A stretch of 64,000 nt of DNA from Lachnospiraceae bacterium. Its GTDB lineage: Bacteria > Bacillota > Clostridia > Lachnospirales > Lachnospiraceae. The stretch is from positions 259,585-323,584 of the forward strand of contig JAAUZH010000009.1 in the NCBI GenBank assembly GCA_014804675.1. The letters are read 5' to 3'. How positions within the stretch are numbered: the first letter of the stretch is position 1; each line of letters begins with the position of its first letter. Below, piece after piece: positions 1-7,636 of the stretch. Below the pieces are notes generated by a model, which saw only the letters and a program-made list of their open reading frames with translations, did not search any database and was not told the DNA's origin. The translations under genes and the position numbers were made by a program.

Positions 1-546
1 GAATGGCTTGATAAGCTGTATGGAAAAACAGTAGAAGGAATGGAAGTGTCATGTGCAATTGATACAGAAGGACTGGGGACAAAGGAATTACCTACTTATG
101 AGGTTAAATTTTCCTTTGCAGATGTAGATACATATACATTTACTATAGATGCTACAGACGGAAGCTTGATAGAGGCATTATATTCTGGTAAAGAATTATC
201 TGCTGAAGAAATGTCCGTATCGGATGGTGAGGCGAAAGCAGAGGCTTTAAGCCAGACTGCAGAGAAATATTTAAGAGATACATTTGGCATTTCACAAGAG
301 TGCAGGGAAGTATACTACGCATATAACACGGACGAGAACAATACGGTCTTAAATAATATGATGGTCTTTCAATTTGTTATGGAAGACAACATGACTTATG
401 CGGTGGCTTTGGATTGTATGGACGGAGTACTGGAAGTATATAAGGTACAGGACTATGCTGCATGGCAAAAGAATTTGGAGACAGAAAAGGAGCTTGCACA
501 AAAAGGTGTCATGAATTATGAAGTGGTAAGAAATCAGTTAAGATAG
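1..546 (+). CDS. Hypothetical protein, C-terminal part (start lies outside window)
   Basis: The frame is open from base 1 to a TAG at 544-546, so only the last 181 residues are visible and the true start is upstream. No family is recognised with confidence. Alternating hydrophobic and acidic stretches, with a segment like FTIDATDG near residue 60, recall PepSY-type domains of extracytoplasmic proteins, but this is only a resemblance. The visible part has no membrane segment. The following gene has similar glutamate-rich, secreted-type composition, so the two may form a small envelope-associated unit; this is inference from position. The C-terminus is charged and shows no truncation. Confidence 0.6.
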   Translation, partial: EWLDKLYGKTVEGMEVSCAIDTEGLGTKELPTYEVKFSFADVDTYTFTIDATDGSLIEALYSGKELSAEEMSVSDGEAKAEALSQTAEKYLRDTFGISQECREVYYAYNTDENNTVLNNMMVFQFVMEDNMTYAVALDCMDGVLEVYKVQDYAAWQKNLETEKELAQKGVMNYEVVRNQLR

Positions 547-595
547 AAGGGAGGTTGAGATAGTAGGTTTGTTATAAATAATCTAATCAATATTG

Positions 596-629
596 ACAGT
601 ACCATAGTTGAAAACTGCTATGGTACTGT
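596..629 (+). terminator. 12-bp perfect hairpin after the first gene
   Basis: ACAGTACCATAG (596-607) is perfectly complementary to CTATGGTACTGT (618-629) across a 10-nt loop. It lies 50 nt past the stop of the first gene, as a terminator would. The run that follows (CCCTATTGTTT) is only weakly T-rich, so termination is plausible rather than certain. The rest of the gap to 764 shows nothing recognisable apart from the ribosome site of the next gene. Confidence 0.45.
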
Positions 630-764
630 CCCTATTGTTTCCAGTCGATTGCAAAACACTCTGCAGCCACAATTGAGGGATATTCTTTATGAGAGAAAAG
701 AACCAGATTTGCAGTGTATAAAAATGACGCAGGCATGGGAGAAAAAGACGGAGGAGAAAGTTTT

Positions 765-2012
765 ATGAAGCAGGAGAAATCCGGTGAGGAAAAGAAAAAA
801 AGGAATCAGAACAGAATTCTTTTTGTGGGCATATTTTTCTGTATGATGTTAGTAGTAGCTTTTTTTTCAGCATGTAATGCCGTAAAAAAATATAGCGATA
901 GCGGAAAAGAAGAAATGACGGAGAGCCCGGACAGCAGCTGGAAGGAACCGTCAGAAGGTTTGGTTGACAGCCAGGAAGAAGCGGTGATAAAAGGAAATAA
1001 GAACAGCATGGAACGGTATTTAGAAGTAAAAGACCCGGAGAAGATAACAAAGGAGCATACAACAGAAGCATTATGTTACTCCAGAGAGCTGTCCGAAGAA
1101 GAATTGGTACGTTATCAGGAGTTTTTGGATAGATATGAAGAGGATGAGTTGGATTCAGAAGAGGAAATAGAGATTATTGACAGGCTGGAAGAGTCTGAAA
1201 AAGAGGTGGAACATCCTGTTTTTGAAATTTGGAATCAGGAATTTTTTCTTCCGGAACGGACACTGACAGACGAGGAGCTTTTGCAGATGGTAGATTTTCA
1301 ATATAAGCTGAGCTACGCCCAGATGCAGAGAAATGAAGAAATGAGGAAAGCTGCCGAAAATTCTCAGGATAAAGTGGAAGAGAATGAAGTAATGGAAATT
1401 GCGGGCCAGGTAATAGAGAAAATGTTTGGTAACGATGTTTCATCCATGGATAAGGAAGTGCAATTTAATGGGGTGGACTCCTACCTAGTGTTTCTGAGAA
1501 AAAAATCAGAAGCTACTAATTATTATACTGTGATGATTGATATGGGGACAGGAAAGATTGAATGGGTTAGAGATAATACCAATGAGTTTGGTCTGGAGAA
1601 TGCTGTTGAAATAAATCAGGAGTTTGAAGAATTGTGTGTTGCTAACTACCAAAAGGCAAAAACGATTCTTACTGATATTTTGGGAGCCGATACAGAACTG
1701 ATAGGCAGCGGCTATCAATATAAAACAGAAAAAAAAGGGAAGGAAATACCGAAAGGGGAAGCCGGAATCATACATTATTATTTTCAGATGGGGGACGAGA
1801 CGGTGTACCATATGAGATATGAGATTGAAAAGAAGGGATTTTACGAGTTGTCAGTAGAAGAAAAGAAGTATAGCGCTTATCATACAAGAGAGGAGATGGA
1901 AAAGGAAGGAGCTGAAATGGATGGGGAAAAATTCATTGTGCCTTTGACGGGAGCGGAAAAGGAAGTATCCAGGAATGAGAATTTACAATGGATTGTGATA
2001 CCTATGGAGTAG
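765..2012 (+). CDS. Predicted lipoprotein, glutamate-rich, unknown function
   Basis: The start is the ATG at 765 because GGAGGA sits just upstream (750-755); longer in-frame versions have no ribosome site. The 415-residue product has a lysine-rich N-terminus, then one hydrophobic segment (about residues 19-37) ending in FFSAC, which fits a lipobox with acylated Cys. An acidic stretch follows (about 45-150) that is probably disordered or coiled, and then a C-terminal domain with scattered Tyr/Trp. Likely location is the outer face of the membrane. No family is recognised. It may work with the preceding partial gene, which has similar composition. Function is unknown. Confidence 0.6.
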   Translation: MKQEKSGEEKKKRNQNRILFVGIFFCMMLVVAFFSACNAVKKYSDSGKEEMTESPDSSWKEPSEGLVDSQEEAVIKGNKNSMERYLEVKDPEKITKEHTTEALCYSRELSEEELVRYQEFLDRYEEDELDSEEEIEIIDRLEESEKEVEHPVFEIWNQEFFLPERTLTDEELLQMVDFQYKLSYAQMQRNEEMRKAAENSQDKVEENEVMEIAGQVIEKMFGNDVSSMDKEVQFNGVDSYLVFLRKKSEATNYYTVMIDMGTGKIEWVRDNTNEFGLENAVEINQEFEELCVANYQKAKTILTDILGADTELIGSGYQYKTEKKGKEIPKGEAGIIHYYFQMGDETVYHMRYEIEKKGFYELSVEEKKYSAYHTREEMEKEGAEMDGEKFIVPLTGAEKEVSRNENLQWIVIPME

Positions 2013-2096
2013 ATGGGGACGTGGGAGTATAATATAAATACAAGATATAGAATAATTTTTTATGAAGATTCATACTGTTTATGGGGTGATGTTTTT

Positions 2097-2174
2097 ATGA
2101 AGAGGTTATTCAATCGTTTCAACAATAAGAAGAAAAAAGTAAATGAGTACATTCCGAGCGATTATGACCGGTGA
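2097..2174 (+). CDS. Possible 25-residue basic peptide
   Basis: ATG at 2097 opens a 26-codon frame ending TGA at 2172-2174, preceded by GGGGTGAT at 2083-2090 that could serve as a ribosome site. The peptide has a central run of lysines and arginines followed by an acidic tail. Nothing homologous is recognised. It lies between a lipoprotein gene and a bidirectional terminator, so it could be the last cistron of the upstream unit or chance coding. Confidence 0.25.
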   Translation: MKRLFNRFNNKKKKVNEYIPSDYDR

Positions 2175-2198
2175 GCATAAAACTATTTAAAGGATAGA

Positions 2199-2231
2199 AA
2201 AGAACCTTGGGAGGATCAAGGTTCTTTTTTT
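2199..2231. terminator. Bidirectional terminator between convergent units
   Basis: AGAACCTT (2201-2208) pairs with AAGGTTCT (2218-2225) and is followed by a T-run to 2231; A-rich sequence on the other side gives a U-run for the minus strand too. The hairpin overlaps the stop codon of the minus-strand transporter gene (2216-2218). It ends the rightward unit from the left edge and the leftward salvage operon. Confidence 0.75.
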
Positions 2232-2926
2232 ACAGCTTCTTTTTCGAATATATACCGGGCAAGATAGATAAAAGGAGTATCCAAAAGGCTGGTAACAATA
2301 AAAATCACATAGCTGGAAAAAGCAATGGAAATCAGAGTAGCCGTATTATGGGTTCCAAGGAAGGCTCCCCAGGTAAACAGAACGGTGTTCAGCAGTTGGG
2401 AAACCAAAGTAGAGCCATTATTTCTAAGCCATAGAAACTTCTTTTTATCACCGAATTTCCGGTTGGTAAATGCCCACCATTTATGATAAGCCCATACATC
2501 AAAAAGCTGGACGATCACATATACCACAATGCCTACCAGCATAAGCCTTGGAGTGTTGGAAAAGACAGCCCGGATAGAAGGCATGGCAAAATCATTTTCA
2601 TTTGGTGTATAAAAAAGCCAGGACTGGCTGATGGCAATAAAGGCCACAGAGGTGGCGATTCCAAGCCATACGGCAGTCTGAGCCGCCTTTTTTCCGTATA
2701 ACTCACTGAGAATATCCGTCACTAAAAAAGTGGATGCAAATAGAATATTTCCTAATGTCATTTCCATGCCAAAAGCATTTACTACGATCAACACTTCAAT
2801 GTTGGCGGCAATGGTAGCGATTACGGTCCATAGATATAAGCCTTGTTCTTTAAACAGCTTAAGTAAGACAATGACAGCGGAAAAAGTAATCAATAAAGAT
2901 ACAACCAATAATATCTCATTACGCAT
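2216..2926 (-). CDS. VUT/YhhQ family queuosine-precursor transporter
   Basis: Integral membrane protein of the VUT family (YhhQ/COG1738), whose characterised members import queuosine precursors such as preQ1, preQ0 or queuine. The 236-residue product (ATG at 2926) shows about six hydrophobic segments and family landmarks such as TDILSELYGKKAA, a polar loop with NRKFG, and the LLDTPFIYLAR C-terminal helix. The start is chosen because GGGAGGAG lies 9 nt upstream; a TTG eight codons earlier has no such site. The start overlaps the preceding gene by 8 bp, implying translational coupling. The preQ1 riboswitch upstream supports a queuosine-related substrate. Which precursor is carried cannot be read from sequence. 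Confidence 0.85.
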   Translation of the reverse strand: MRNEILLVVSLLITFSAVIVLLKLFKEQGLYLWTVIATIAANIEVLIVVNAFGMEMTLGNILFASTFLVTDILSELYGKKAAQTAVWLGIATSVAFIAISQSWLFYTPNENDFAMPSIRAVFSNTPRLMLVGIVVYVIVQLFDVWAYHKWWAFTNRKFGDKKKFLWLRNNGSTLVSQLLNTVLFTWGAFLGTHNTATLISIAFSSYVIFIVTSLLDTPFIYLARYIFEKEAVKKEP

Positions 2927-3647
2927 GTTCCACAACTCCTCCCACACCAAAAGCGGTGTTTTCCATTAAAATATCAATTCGTTTGTTTGATTCATATTTG
3001 GGATAAAGCTCCCTGGTAAAAGCAGCAATGACGTCTGGGTCCGGTTTAATGGGTTTTCTATTTTCCTGCATGATATTGATACATACCCGTTCAAAATAAG
3101 CAAGACCTGTCTGAATGTCCCGGTCCATGCTTTCTACGGTCTGTCCTGGAATGCCCTGTAATAGACATACTTCATCAAAATAAGCGGCAATCTCCTCTGG
3201 ATTGTCCGTATCGATGCCTTTATCCAGATAGCTTTCCCGAAAAAGGGAATCAAAGGTTTCCACACCGATTTTTATTTTCAGAGTAATTCCCTTTTTGGCA
3301 AAGCGGGCACGAAAGTCCGGAATTTCTTCCCTGTGACACCAGTGGCATTCAAAATGTACTTCCCAAATTTCATGACTTTGGCAGACCTCTTCAATAAGGG
3401 CAAGGGTGGGCTCATCTAAGTCCACAAAGCTGCCGGAATTGATGACCTCCAGCTTGTGATGGATGCCGGTAACCTTGAAAAGCTGTTCCCGATTCAGGGC
3501 AAAATTGGCGGCTTCATCCGGTGAAGAGTCCAAATGATAATCACAAAAGCGGCAGCGCCTCCAGGCACAGCCCTTTCCCCGAAGCATAACAATTTCCCTT
3601 GGATTTTTTTCTTCAATAATAGAATAGCGGTTTGGCTCGAAATCCAT
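2919..3647 (-). CDS. Radical SAM enzyme, QueL-like queuine lyase candidate
   Basis: 242 residues with a radical-SAM cluster motif C27-x4-C32-x2-C35 (GCAWRRCRFCDYH), a spacing wider than the canonical CxxxCxxC. A second Cys/His pair (ECHWCHRE) lies near mid-protein. Radical SAM enzymes cleave S-adenosylmethionine to start radical chemistry. Pairing with a VUT transporter under a preQ1 riboswitch points to queuosine salvage; a radical SAM 'queuine lyase' (QueL) making preQ1 from queuine is known from Clostridioides difficile, and this is my preferred role by context. The start is ATG 3647 with AAGGA upstream; the longer frame would run through the terminator. No QueK-like hydrolase or tgt is nearby. 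Confidence 0.7.
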   Translation of the reverse strand: MDFEPNRYSIIEEKNPREIVMLRGKGCAWRRCRFCDYHLDSSPDEAANFALNREQLFKVTGIHHKLEVINSGSFVDLDEPTLALIEEVCQSHEIWEVHFECHWCHREEIPDFRARFAKKGITLKIKIGVETFDSLFRESYLDKGIDTDNPEEIAAYFDEVCLLQGIPGQTVESMDRDIQTGLAYFERVCINIMQENRKPIKPDPDVIAAFTRELYPKYESNKRIDILMENTAFGVGGVVEHA

Positions 3648-3717
3648 TTTTATAAATTCCTTTCCGGGATTTTCCAAGAATTGGATAGGATTGCGAAAAT
3701 GCTGCAATATTAAAATA

Positions 3718-3742
3718 AAAAAGGACACGTATTCACGTGTCC
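3718..3742 (-). terminator. Riboswitch expression-platform terminator
   Basis: On the minus strand GGACACGT (3742-3735) pairs perfectly with ACGTGTCC (3730-3723) across GAAT, followed by six U. It lies between the preQ1 aptamer and the radical-SAM gene, so it is an attenuator and not an end-of-operon signal. Its 5' arm region (3736-3745) can alternatively pair with aptamer loop bases 3820-3829 in 9 of 10 positions. Confidence 0.85.
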
Positions 3743-3796
3743 ATCTTCATGCAAAAGAAACAGCCTGTGCGCTTTTTGCGCAAAGCCTTCTTGAAA

Positions 3797-3838
3797 TCCC
3801 TAGTTTTGTTTAGAGACAGGATGGTCACGAACTGTCTT
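3797..3838 (-). ncRNA. preQ1-I riboswitch aptamer
   Basis: Read on the minus strand: P1 is GACAG (3836-3832) with CUGUC (3819-3815); the loop starts UUCGUGACC; the tail is AAACAAAACUAGGG (3811-3798). The A-rich tail ending in CU/AAGG and the UUCG...ACC loop match the small class I preQ1 pseudoknot, closely resembling the well-studied Thermoanaerobacter aptamer. It precedes a terminator and a radical-SAM/VUT operon, exactly where this class occurs. Identification is by eye without a covariance model. Binding of preQ1 would hide the loop and allow the terminator to form, switching the operon off. Confidence 0.78.
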
Positions 3839-4004
3839 ATGTACTTATAAAGCATGGTTATTATAGCACAGGGTTGGGGAAGGGGCAAGGGGATATTCAT
3901 GTCTGTAAAAAATTAAATTTTATGTATTTGCTTAATTAGTGGGGCTGTTGTTTTTTTGTTGGGATTTTCATGCTACAATTAAGAAAAGGGTGGAAGGGGG
4001 GGAT

Positions 4005-4175
4005 AGGGGGACGTAGGAACTGGCATATCATCTAGTAGTCTTCTGGGCACGCTCTCGCTCTGCAAAGACGCAGCAGTACTAACGCACCCAAATACGGTGC
4101 GTAAGTGCTGGCGACTTTGCCAAGGCCCAGAAGACTACTAGATGATATGCCAGTTCCTACTGGGTATCGAAAGCC
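4005..4175 (+). repeat. Structured dispersed repeat, copy A (36-bp perfect arms)
   Basis: The outer arms 4013-4048 and 4125-4160 are perfectly complementary over 36 bp. They enclose a 76-nt loop that can fold further (GCAAAG with CTTTGC; ACGCACC with GGTGCGT). A second copy lies at 61314-61490 in the same orientation. Differences between the copies are mostly paired changes that keep base pairing, indicating selection on folding. A conserved GGACGTA leads in and TATCGAAA follows. It could be a structured RNA, a non-autonomous mobile element or a protein-binding DNA hairpin. Confidence 0.85.
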
Positions 4176-4218
4176 CTCTGCTATACCAAAGGCTTATGCT
4201 TTTGTGATGATTTTAACG

Positions 4219-4475
4219 ACTTGGAAGGAATTTAAAAGCGGGCGATATTTATATTTGGAATAAAATAGTCTGGAACTTTTTGGAATTTAAAAGCAATAGA
4301 TATTTTATTTGAAATAACCCGAAGTTTTCTGAAAATAATTAAAAACAAGTGTTATAATATCTTCGGAATAACCTAGAACCTTTTGGAGACAATTAAAAAA
4401 GCAACCGTTACTTTATTTGCGGAACAACCTGAAAAGCCTTACCATTACTTTATAAGACGGCAACAGCTTAGCAAA
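4219..4475 (+). repeat. Degenerate tandem repeat of about 55-60 nt, four to five units
   Basis: Imperfect units share TTGGA-AATTTAAAAGC, then an AT-rich middle with ATTTTATTTG, then GGAATAAC-CTGGAA. Unit starts are near 4222, 4277, 4327 and 4379, with a partial fifth near 4436. Copies are strongly diverged, so boundaries are approximate. The array contains a TATAAT at about 4353 that could be the -10 of the two-component operon, but its -35 is weak. The gap 3850-4004 on the other side of copy A shows nothing recognisable. Confidence 0.5.
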
Positions 4476-4543
4476 GCGTACAGGCAGAAACGAAACAGCA
4501 AAAGAGGGATGTGCCTGGAATCCACCCACATCCCTCTTTTGCG
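4466..4543 (+). repeat. Second hairpin repeat family, copy C
   Basis: GAAACGAAACAGC is followed by a 16-bp perfect hairpin: arms 4498-4513 and 4527-4542 around a 13-nt loop. The same flank and arm core (AAAGAGGGATG) recur, inverted and longer, at 63677-63775. It lies upstream of the response regulator and may also act as a terminator for anything transcribed through the repeat array, although no clear U-run follows. Confidence 0.7.
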
Positions 4544-4620
4544 TCCGCCCCGCCACCCCTTCCCCAAACCAGCATCCCCAATACAAAATCCCCCCAAAAA
4601 ACAACAGGAGGCACTTTCCC

Positions 4621-5298
4621 ATGACCCAATACAAAATCCTGCTGGTAGATGATGACCAGGCTCTTTTAAAAATGCTAAAACTATTTTTTGACAAAAAAGG
4701 TTATCTTGTTTACCAGGCAGAAAACGGGATAGAAGCCTTGCAGAAAATAGAAACAGAACCGGATATTATTTTATTGGATATCAATATGCCCAGGCTGGAT
4801 GGAATTTCATTATGCAAGCTCATTCGGAACAAAGTAAGCTGTCCTATTCTTTTTTTGACGGCAAAAATTGAGGAGCAGGACCGGATCAATGGACTGCTTT
4901 CCGGCGGGGATGATTATATAGTAAAGCCCTTTAGCTTAAAAGAGCTGGAAGCAAGAATTATAGCCCATTTAAAAAGGGAAGAGCGTCACGGACAGAAGGC
5001 AAAGATACGGTTTTTCGGAGAGCTTGGCATTGATTTTGCCGGAAGGATTGTTACATGGGGGGAAAAGGAAATCGAGTTTACAAAAATGGAATATGAGATT
5101 ATTGAATTTCTGGCAAAAAATGCAGGATATGTCTATGACAAGGAAACGATTTATGAAAGAGTCTGCGCCTATGAAGGTGACGGGGACAGCAGGGTAGTGA
5201 CGGAGCTGATACGGCGCATTCGGAACAAGCTTTCCAAATATTCTGGGAGGGAATGGATAGAAACGGTCTGGGGGTGCGGCTATAAATGGAGCAAATAA
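4621..5298 (+). CDS. OmpR/PhoB-family response regulator
   Basis: 225 residues: an N-terminal receiver domain (about 1-120) with acidic pocket D10-D12, phospho-acceptor D53 in LLLDINMPR, the T of FLTAK and the K of VKPFS; then a C-terminal winged-helix domain (about 130-225) with typical RRIRNKL and VWGCGYKW. The ATG at 4621 is preceded by AGGAGG. The gene overlaps the downstream kinase by 13 nt, so the two are translationally coupled and almost certainly cognate. It probably controls the adjacent ABC transporter genes, an arrangement common for peptide-antibiotic sensing in Firmicutes; the signal here is unknown. Confidence 0.93.
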   Translation: MTQYKILLVDDDQALLKMLKLFFDKKGYLVYQAENGIEALQKIETEPDIILLDINMPRLDGISLCKLIRNKVSCPILFLTAKIEEQDRINGLLSGGDDYIVKPFSLKELEARIIAHLKREERHGQKAKIRFFGELGIDFAGRIVTWGEKEIEFTKMEYEIIEFLAKNAGYVYDKETIYERVCAYEGDGDSRVVTELIRRIRNKLSKYSGREWIETVWGCGYKWSK

Positions 5299-6470
5299 AA
5301 AATCTCACCTTAAAAAAAACAATGGTTCTTTATTTGTGTATTGCCCTGCTCATCAGCTTTTTTCTTTCAGTAGGGCTTACGTATGCTGCGGAAAGAACTC
5401 AAAAAAGAATATGGGGTCAATATATAGAGGAAGGAACGGTTTTAAAACAGAGCGAAATGGAAGAGCAAATACCGGATTCCCAGGTTCAGGTCAGCCGGGT
5501 CAGCAGTTATGATATGACGGATATGGATAATGTAATCGTGGAAACCTGTGATTTCATCACTACATGGGATGTGTTGATTCTTTCGGTTGCCGGCTGTATC
5601 ATAGCCATGTTTTTGTTCTATCGGAATAAATTAAGGATACCATTAAAGATTCTTATGGAAAGCTCGGAAAAAATCAGGGAAAATACACTGGATTTCACCA
5701 TAGAGTATGACAACAAGGACGAAATGGGACAGGTATGCCATTCCTTTGAAAAAATGAGAGCCCGGCTATTGGCAAATAATCAAAGAATGTGGCAGATGGT
5801 GGAAAATGAAAAGAACCTAAGAGCAGCCATTTCACATGACATGCGGGCGCCCTTGACCGTTCTGAAGGGATATCAGGAAATGCTTTTCGAGCTTGTTAAG
5901 GAGGAACCGTTGGAGAAAGAAAGCCTTCGTGAAATGCTCAAAGAAGAAAGAAAGCAGACGGAACGGCTCAGCGGCTTTTTGGAGATTACCCGGGCAATGT
6001 CTAAGCTGGAAGAACGAAAGCCGGAATACAAAGCAGTTTCCTGTGAAGCGCTGAAAAAAAGGCTGCTTTTTACGGTTCGGGCATTGTGCAAGGAAAAGGG
6101 GCTTCGATGGAAGCTTCAGGAAAAGGTAGAGGGAAATGAATTATATGGGGATGTTTCCATTATATTGGAGGTATTGGAAAATCTTCTTACAAATGCAATA
6201 CAATATGCCAAAGAGGAAATTCAAATTTCCCTGTACATGGAACAGTCCTTTTTGGTGCTGGAAGTGTCAGATGACGGAGAAGGATTTTCCGAATCCTTTG
6301 AGACCCTTACCAAGTCCTATTATCATGGAAAGGACACGGATTCTTTGACACATTTTGGACTGGGCCTTTATTTGTGCAGGGTGTTTTGTGAAGCCCATGG
6401 AGGGAAATTAAGTCTTGGCAATAATGAAATAGGGGGTGCATATGCCAGGGCATACTTTTCCATAAAATAA
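5286..6470 (+). CDS. Sensor histidine kinase
   Basis: 394 residues: membrane helix 1 (about 10-34), a short extracytoplasmic loop of about 55 residues, membrane helix 2 (about 92-112), a HAMP linker, the dimerisation/phospho-acceptor helix with H184 in ISHDMRAPL, and an ATPase domain with N-box NAIQYA, DDGEGF and GLGLYLCR. It autophosphorylates and passes phosphate to the overlapping response regulator. The small outer loop suggests sensing in or near the membrane. The start lies inside the regulator's end (13-nt overlap). The ABC transporter genes follow after about 100 nt. Confidence 0.93.
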   Translation: MEQIKNLTLKKTMVLYLCIALLISFFLSVGLTYAAERTQKRIWGQYIEEGTVLKQSEMEEQIPDSQVQVSRVSSYDMTDMDNVIVETCDFITTWDVLILSVAGCIIAMFLFYRNKLRIPLKILMESSEKIRENTLDFTIEYDNKDEMGQVCHSFEKMRARLLANNQRMWQMVENEKNLRAAISHDMRAPLTVLKGYQEMLFELVKEEPLEKESLREMLKEERKQTERLSGFLEITRAMSKLEERKPEYKAVSCEALKKRLLFTVRALCKEKGLRWKLQEKVEGNELYGDVSIILEVLENLLTNAIQYAKEEIQISLYMEQSFLVLEVSDDGEGFSESFETLTKSYYHGKDTDSLTHFGLGLYLCRVFCEAHGGKLSLGNNEIGGAYARAYFSIK

Positions 6471-6568
6471 GATGCAGCATATTTTTCTGCAGTTGTGATT
6501 TCATTGTTTTTCCTTTGCTACTATATAGGAGCAGGGAAAAACAATTTTTTTTGGAAAGGAGGCAGATG

Positions 6569-7636
6569 ATGTGGAGCATTGTAAAAAGAGAATGTAGGAA
6601 TTATTGGAAAAATCCTCTCTTTTATTTAGGAGCTGTCCTGGTATTTCTTGGGGTGTATATGCAGCTCAAACCTTATTTACAGCTGCACTATTTTGCGGAT
6701 GAAAAAGAGCTTGAACAAGCAGGGGAACAATTTGAGATGGGAGATGTGGAAAGCGGGTATATTCCAGCCAGCCGGGAAGAGCGGTATGGCATAGCATTAA
6801 AGCAAATTGAACAGGACCTTCAGGAGCCGTTTTTTGGAATGAGCAGGAAAGAGGCGGAAGAGGTAGTTGCTTCTATGGAGCATATGTCTGAAAAAGAAGC
6901 GGCTGCTTACCTGGAGCAGGAGTGTTCCTATATTATCAGTGAAGCTTATTTCTCTTATTTTGATATGAAAAAAGGAACTTTGGAGGAAGTAAACCGCTAT
7001 ATAAAGGAAAAAATGGAGGAGGCTCCCTATACCTACTATTTTGCAGAGAAATATGCAGACTTTTTCGGGCTTTTCATGGTATTTTACGCCATGATCCTGC
7101 TGGCATTTCTTTTTTGGGAGGATATGAAGAAAGATACTTATGAGCTGCTTCATACAAAGCCCATAAGTCCGGCGCAGTATGTGCTTGGAAAGATATGCGG
7201 AGGCATGGCCGCCATGCTGGCAGTTACGGCTGTCATAACCGCCATATTCGGGCAGATGAGCATGCAATGGGGAAGACAGGCAGGCTTTCCGGTAAATGCC
7301 CTTGATATATGGAAAGCGGTATGTATCTATAATCTTCCAAATCTTTTGGCAATCGTATGTATATACGGTGGAGTTTCCCTGGCATTTAAAAGCCCGCTTC
7401 CAGCTGTTCCGGCATTGATTTTGTATGCAGTCTATTCCAATATGGGAAGCCGGAATGAGGAAGGAGTTTACGGATATTATGGAAGACCTCTTGCCATTAT
7501 GGTGCGTTTTCCTGGAAGCTTTTTAGAAATTGCGCCGCCTCCCATGGCAGCAGTGAATCAGGCGGCGCTTTTCCTGTTGTCCCTCATATTGACAGGAATT
7601 TGTATTCTGTTGTGGAAAAGGAGGAAGGTTTTTTGA
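6569..7636 (+). CDS. ABC-2-type transporter permease
   Basis: The ATG at 6569 (MWSIVKREC...) is chosen because AAAGGAGG ends 6 nt upstream; the ATG at 6566 is possible but close. 355 residues: an N-terminal helix followed by an external loop rich in acidic residues (about 40-165), then a cluster of five to six membrane helices, ending with a basic WKRRKVF. This layout (TM1, large loop, TM bundle) is typical of ABC-2 permeases. It forms one unit with the next permease (4-nt overlap) and the ATPase. The exporter may confer resistance or export a lipid or peptide; the substrate is not evident. Confidence 0.8.
   Translation: MWSIVKRECRNYWKNPLFYLGAVLVFLGVYMQLKPYLQLHYFADEKELEQAGEQFEMGDVESGYIPASREERYGIALKQIEQDLQEPFFGMSRKEAEEVVASMEHMSEKEAAAYLEQECSYIISEAYFSYFDMKKGTLEEVNRYIKEKMEEAPYTYYFAEKYADFFGLFMVFYAMILLAFLFWEDMKKDTYELLHTKPISPAQYVLGKICGGMAAMLAVTAVITAIFGQMSMQWGRQAGFPVNALDIWKAVCIYNLPNLLAIVCIYGGVSLAFKSPLPAVPALILYAVYSNMGSRNEEGVYGYYGRPLAIMVRFPGSFLEIAPPPMAAVNQAALFLLSLILTGICILLWKRRKVF

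Noticed and set aside
3648..3728. Longer start of the radical SAM gene
   Set aside because: The extension includes the terminator hairpin and has no ribosome site; ATG 3647 does.
6797..7267. 156-codon minus-strand ORF opposite the ABC permease
   Set aside because: It lies wholly antisense to a convincing membrane-protein gene; codon pattern is that of a shadow frame.
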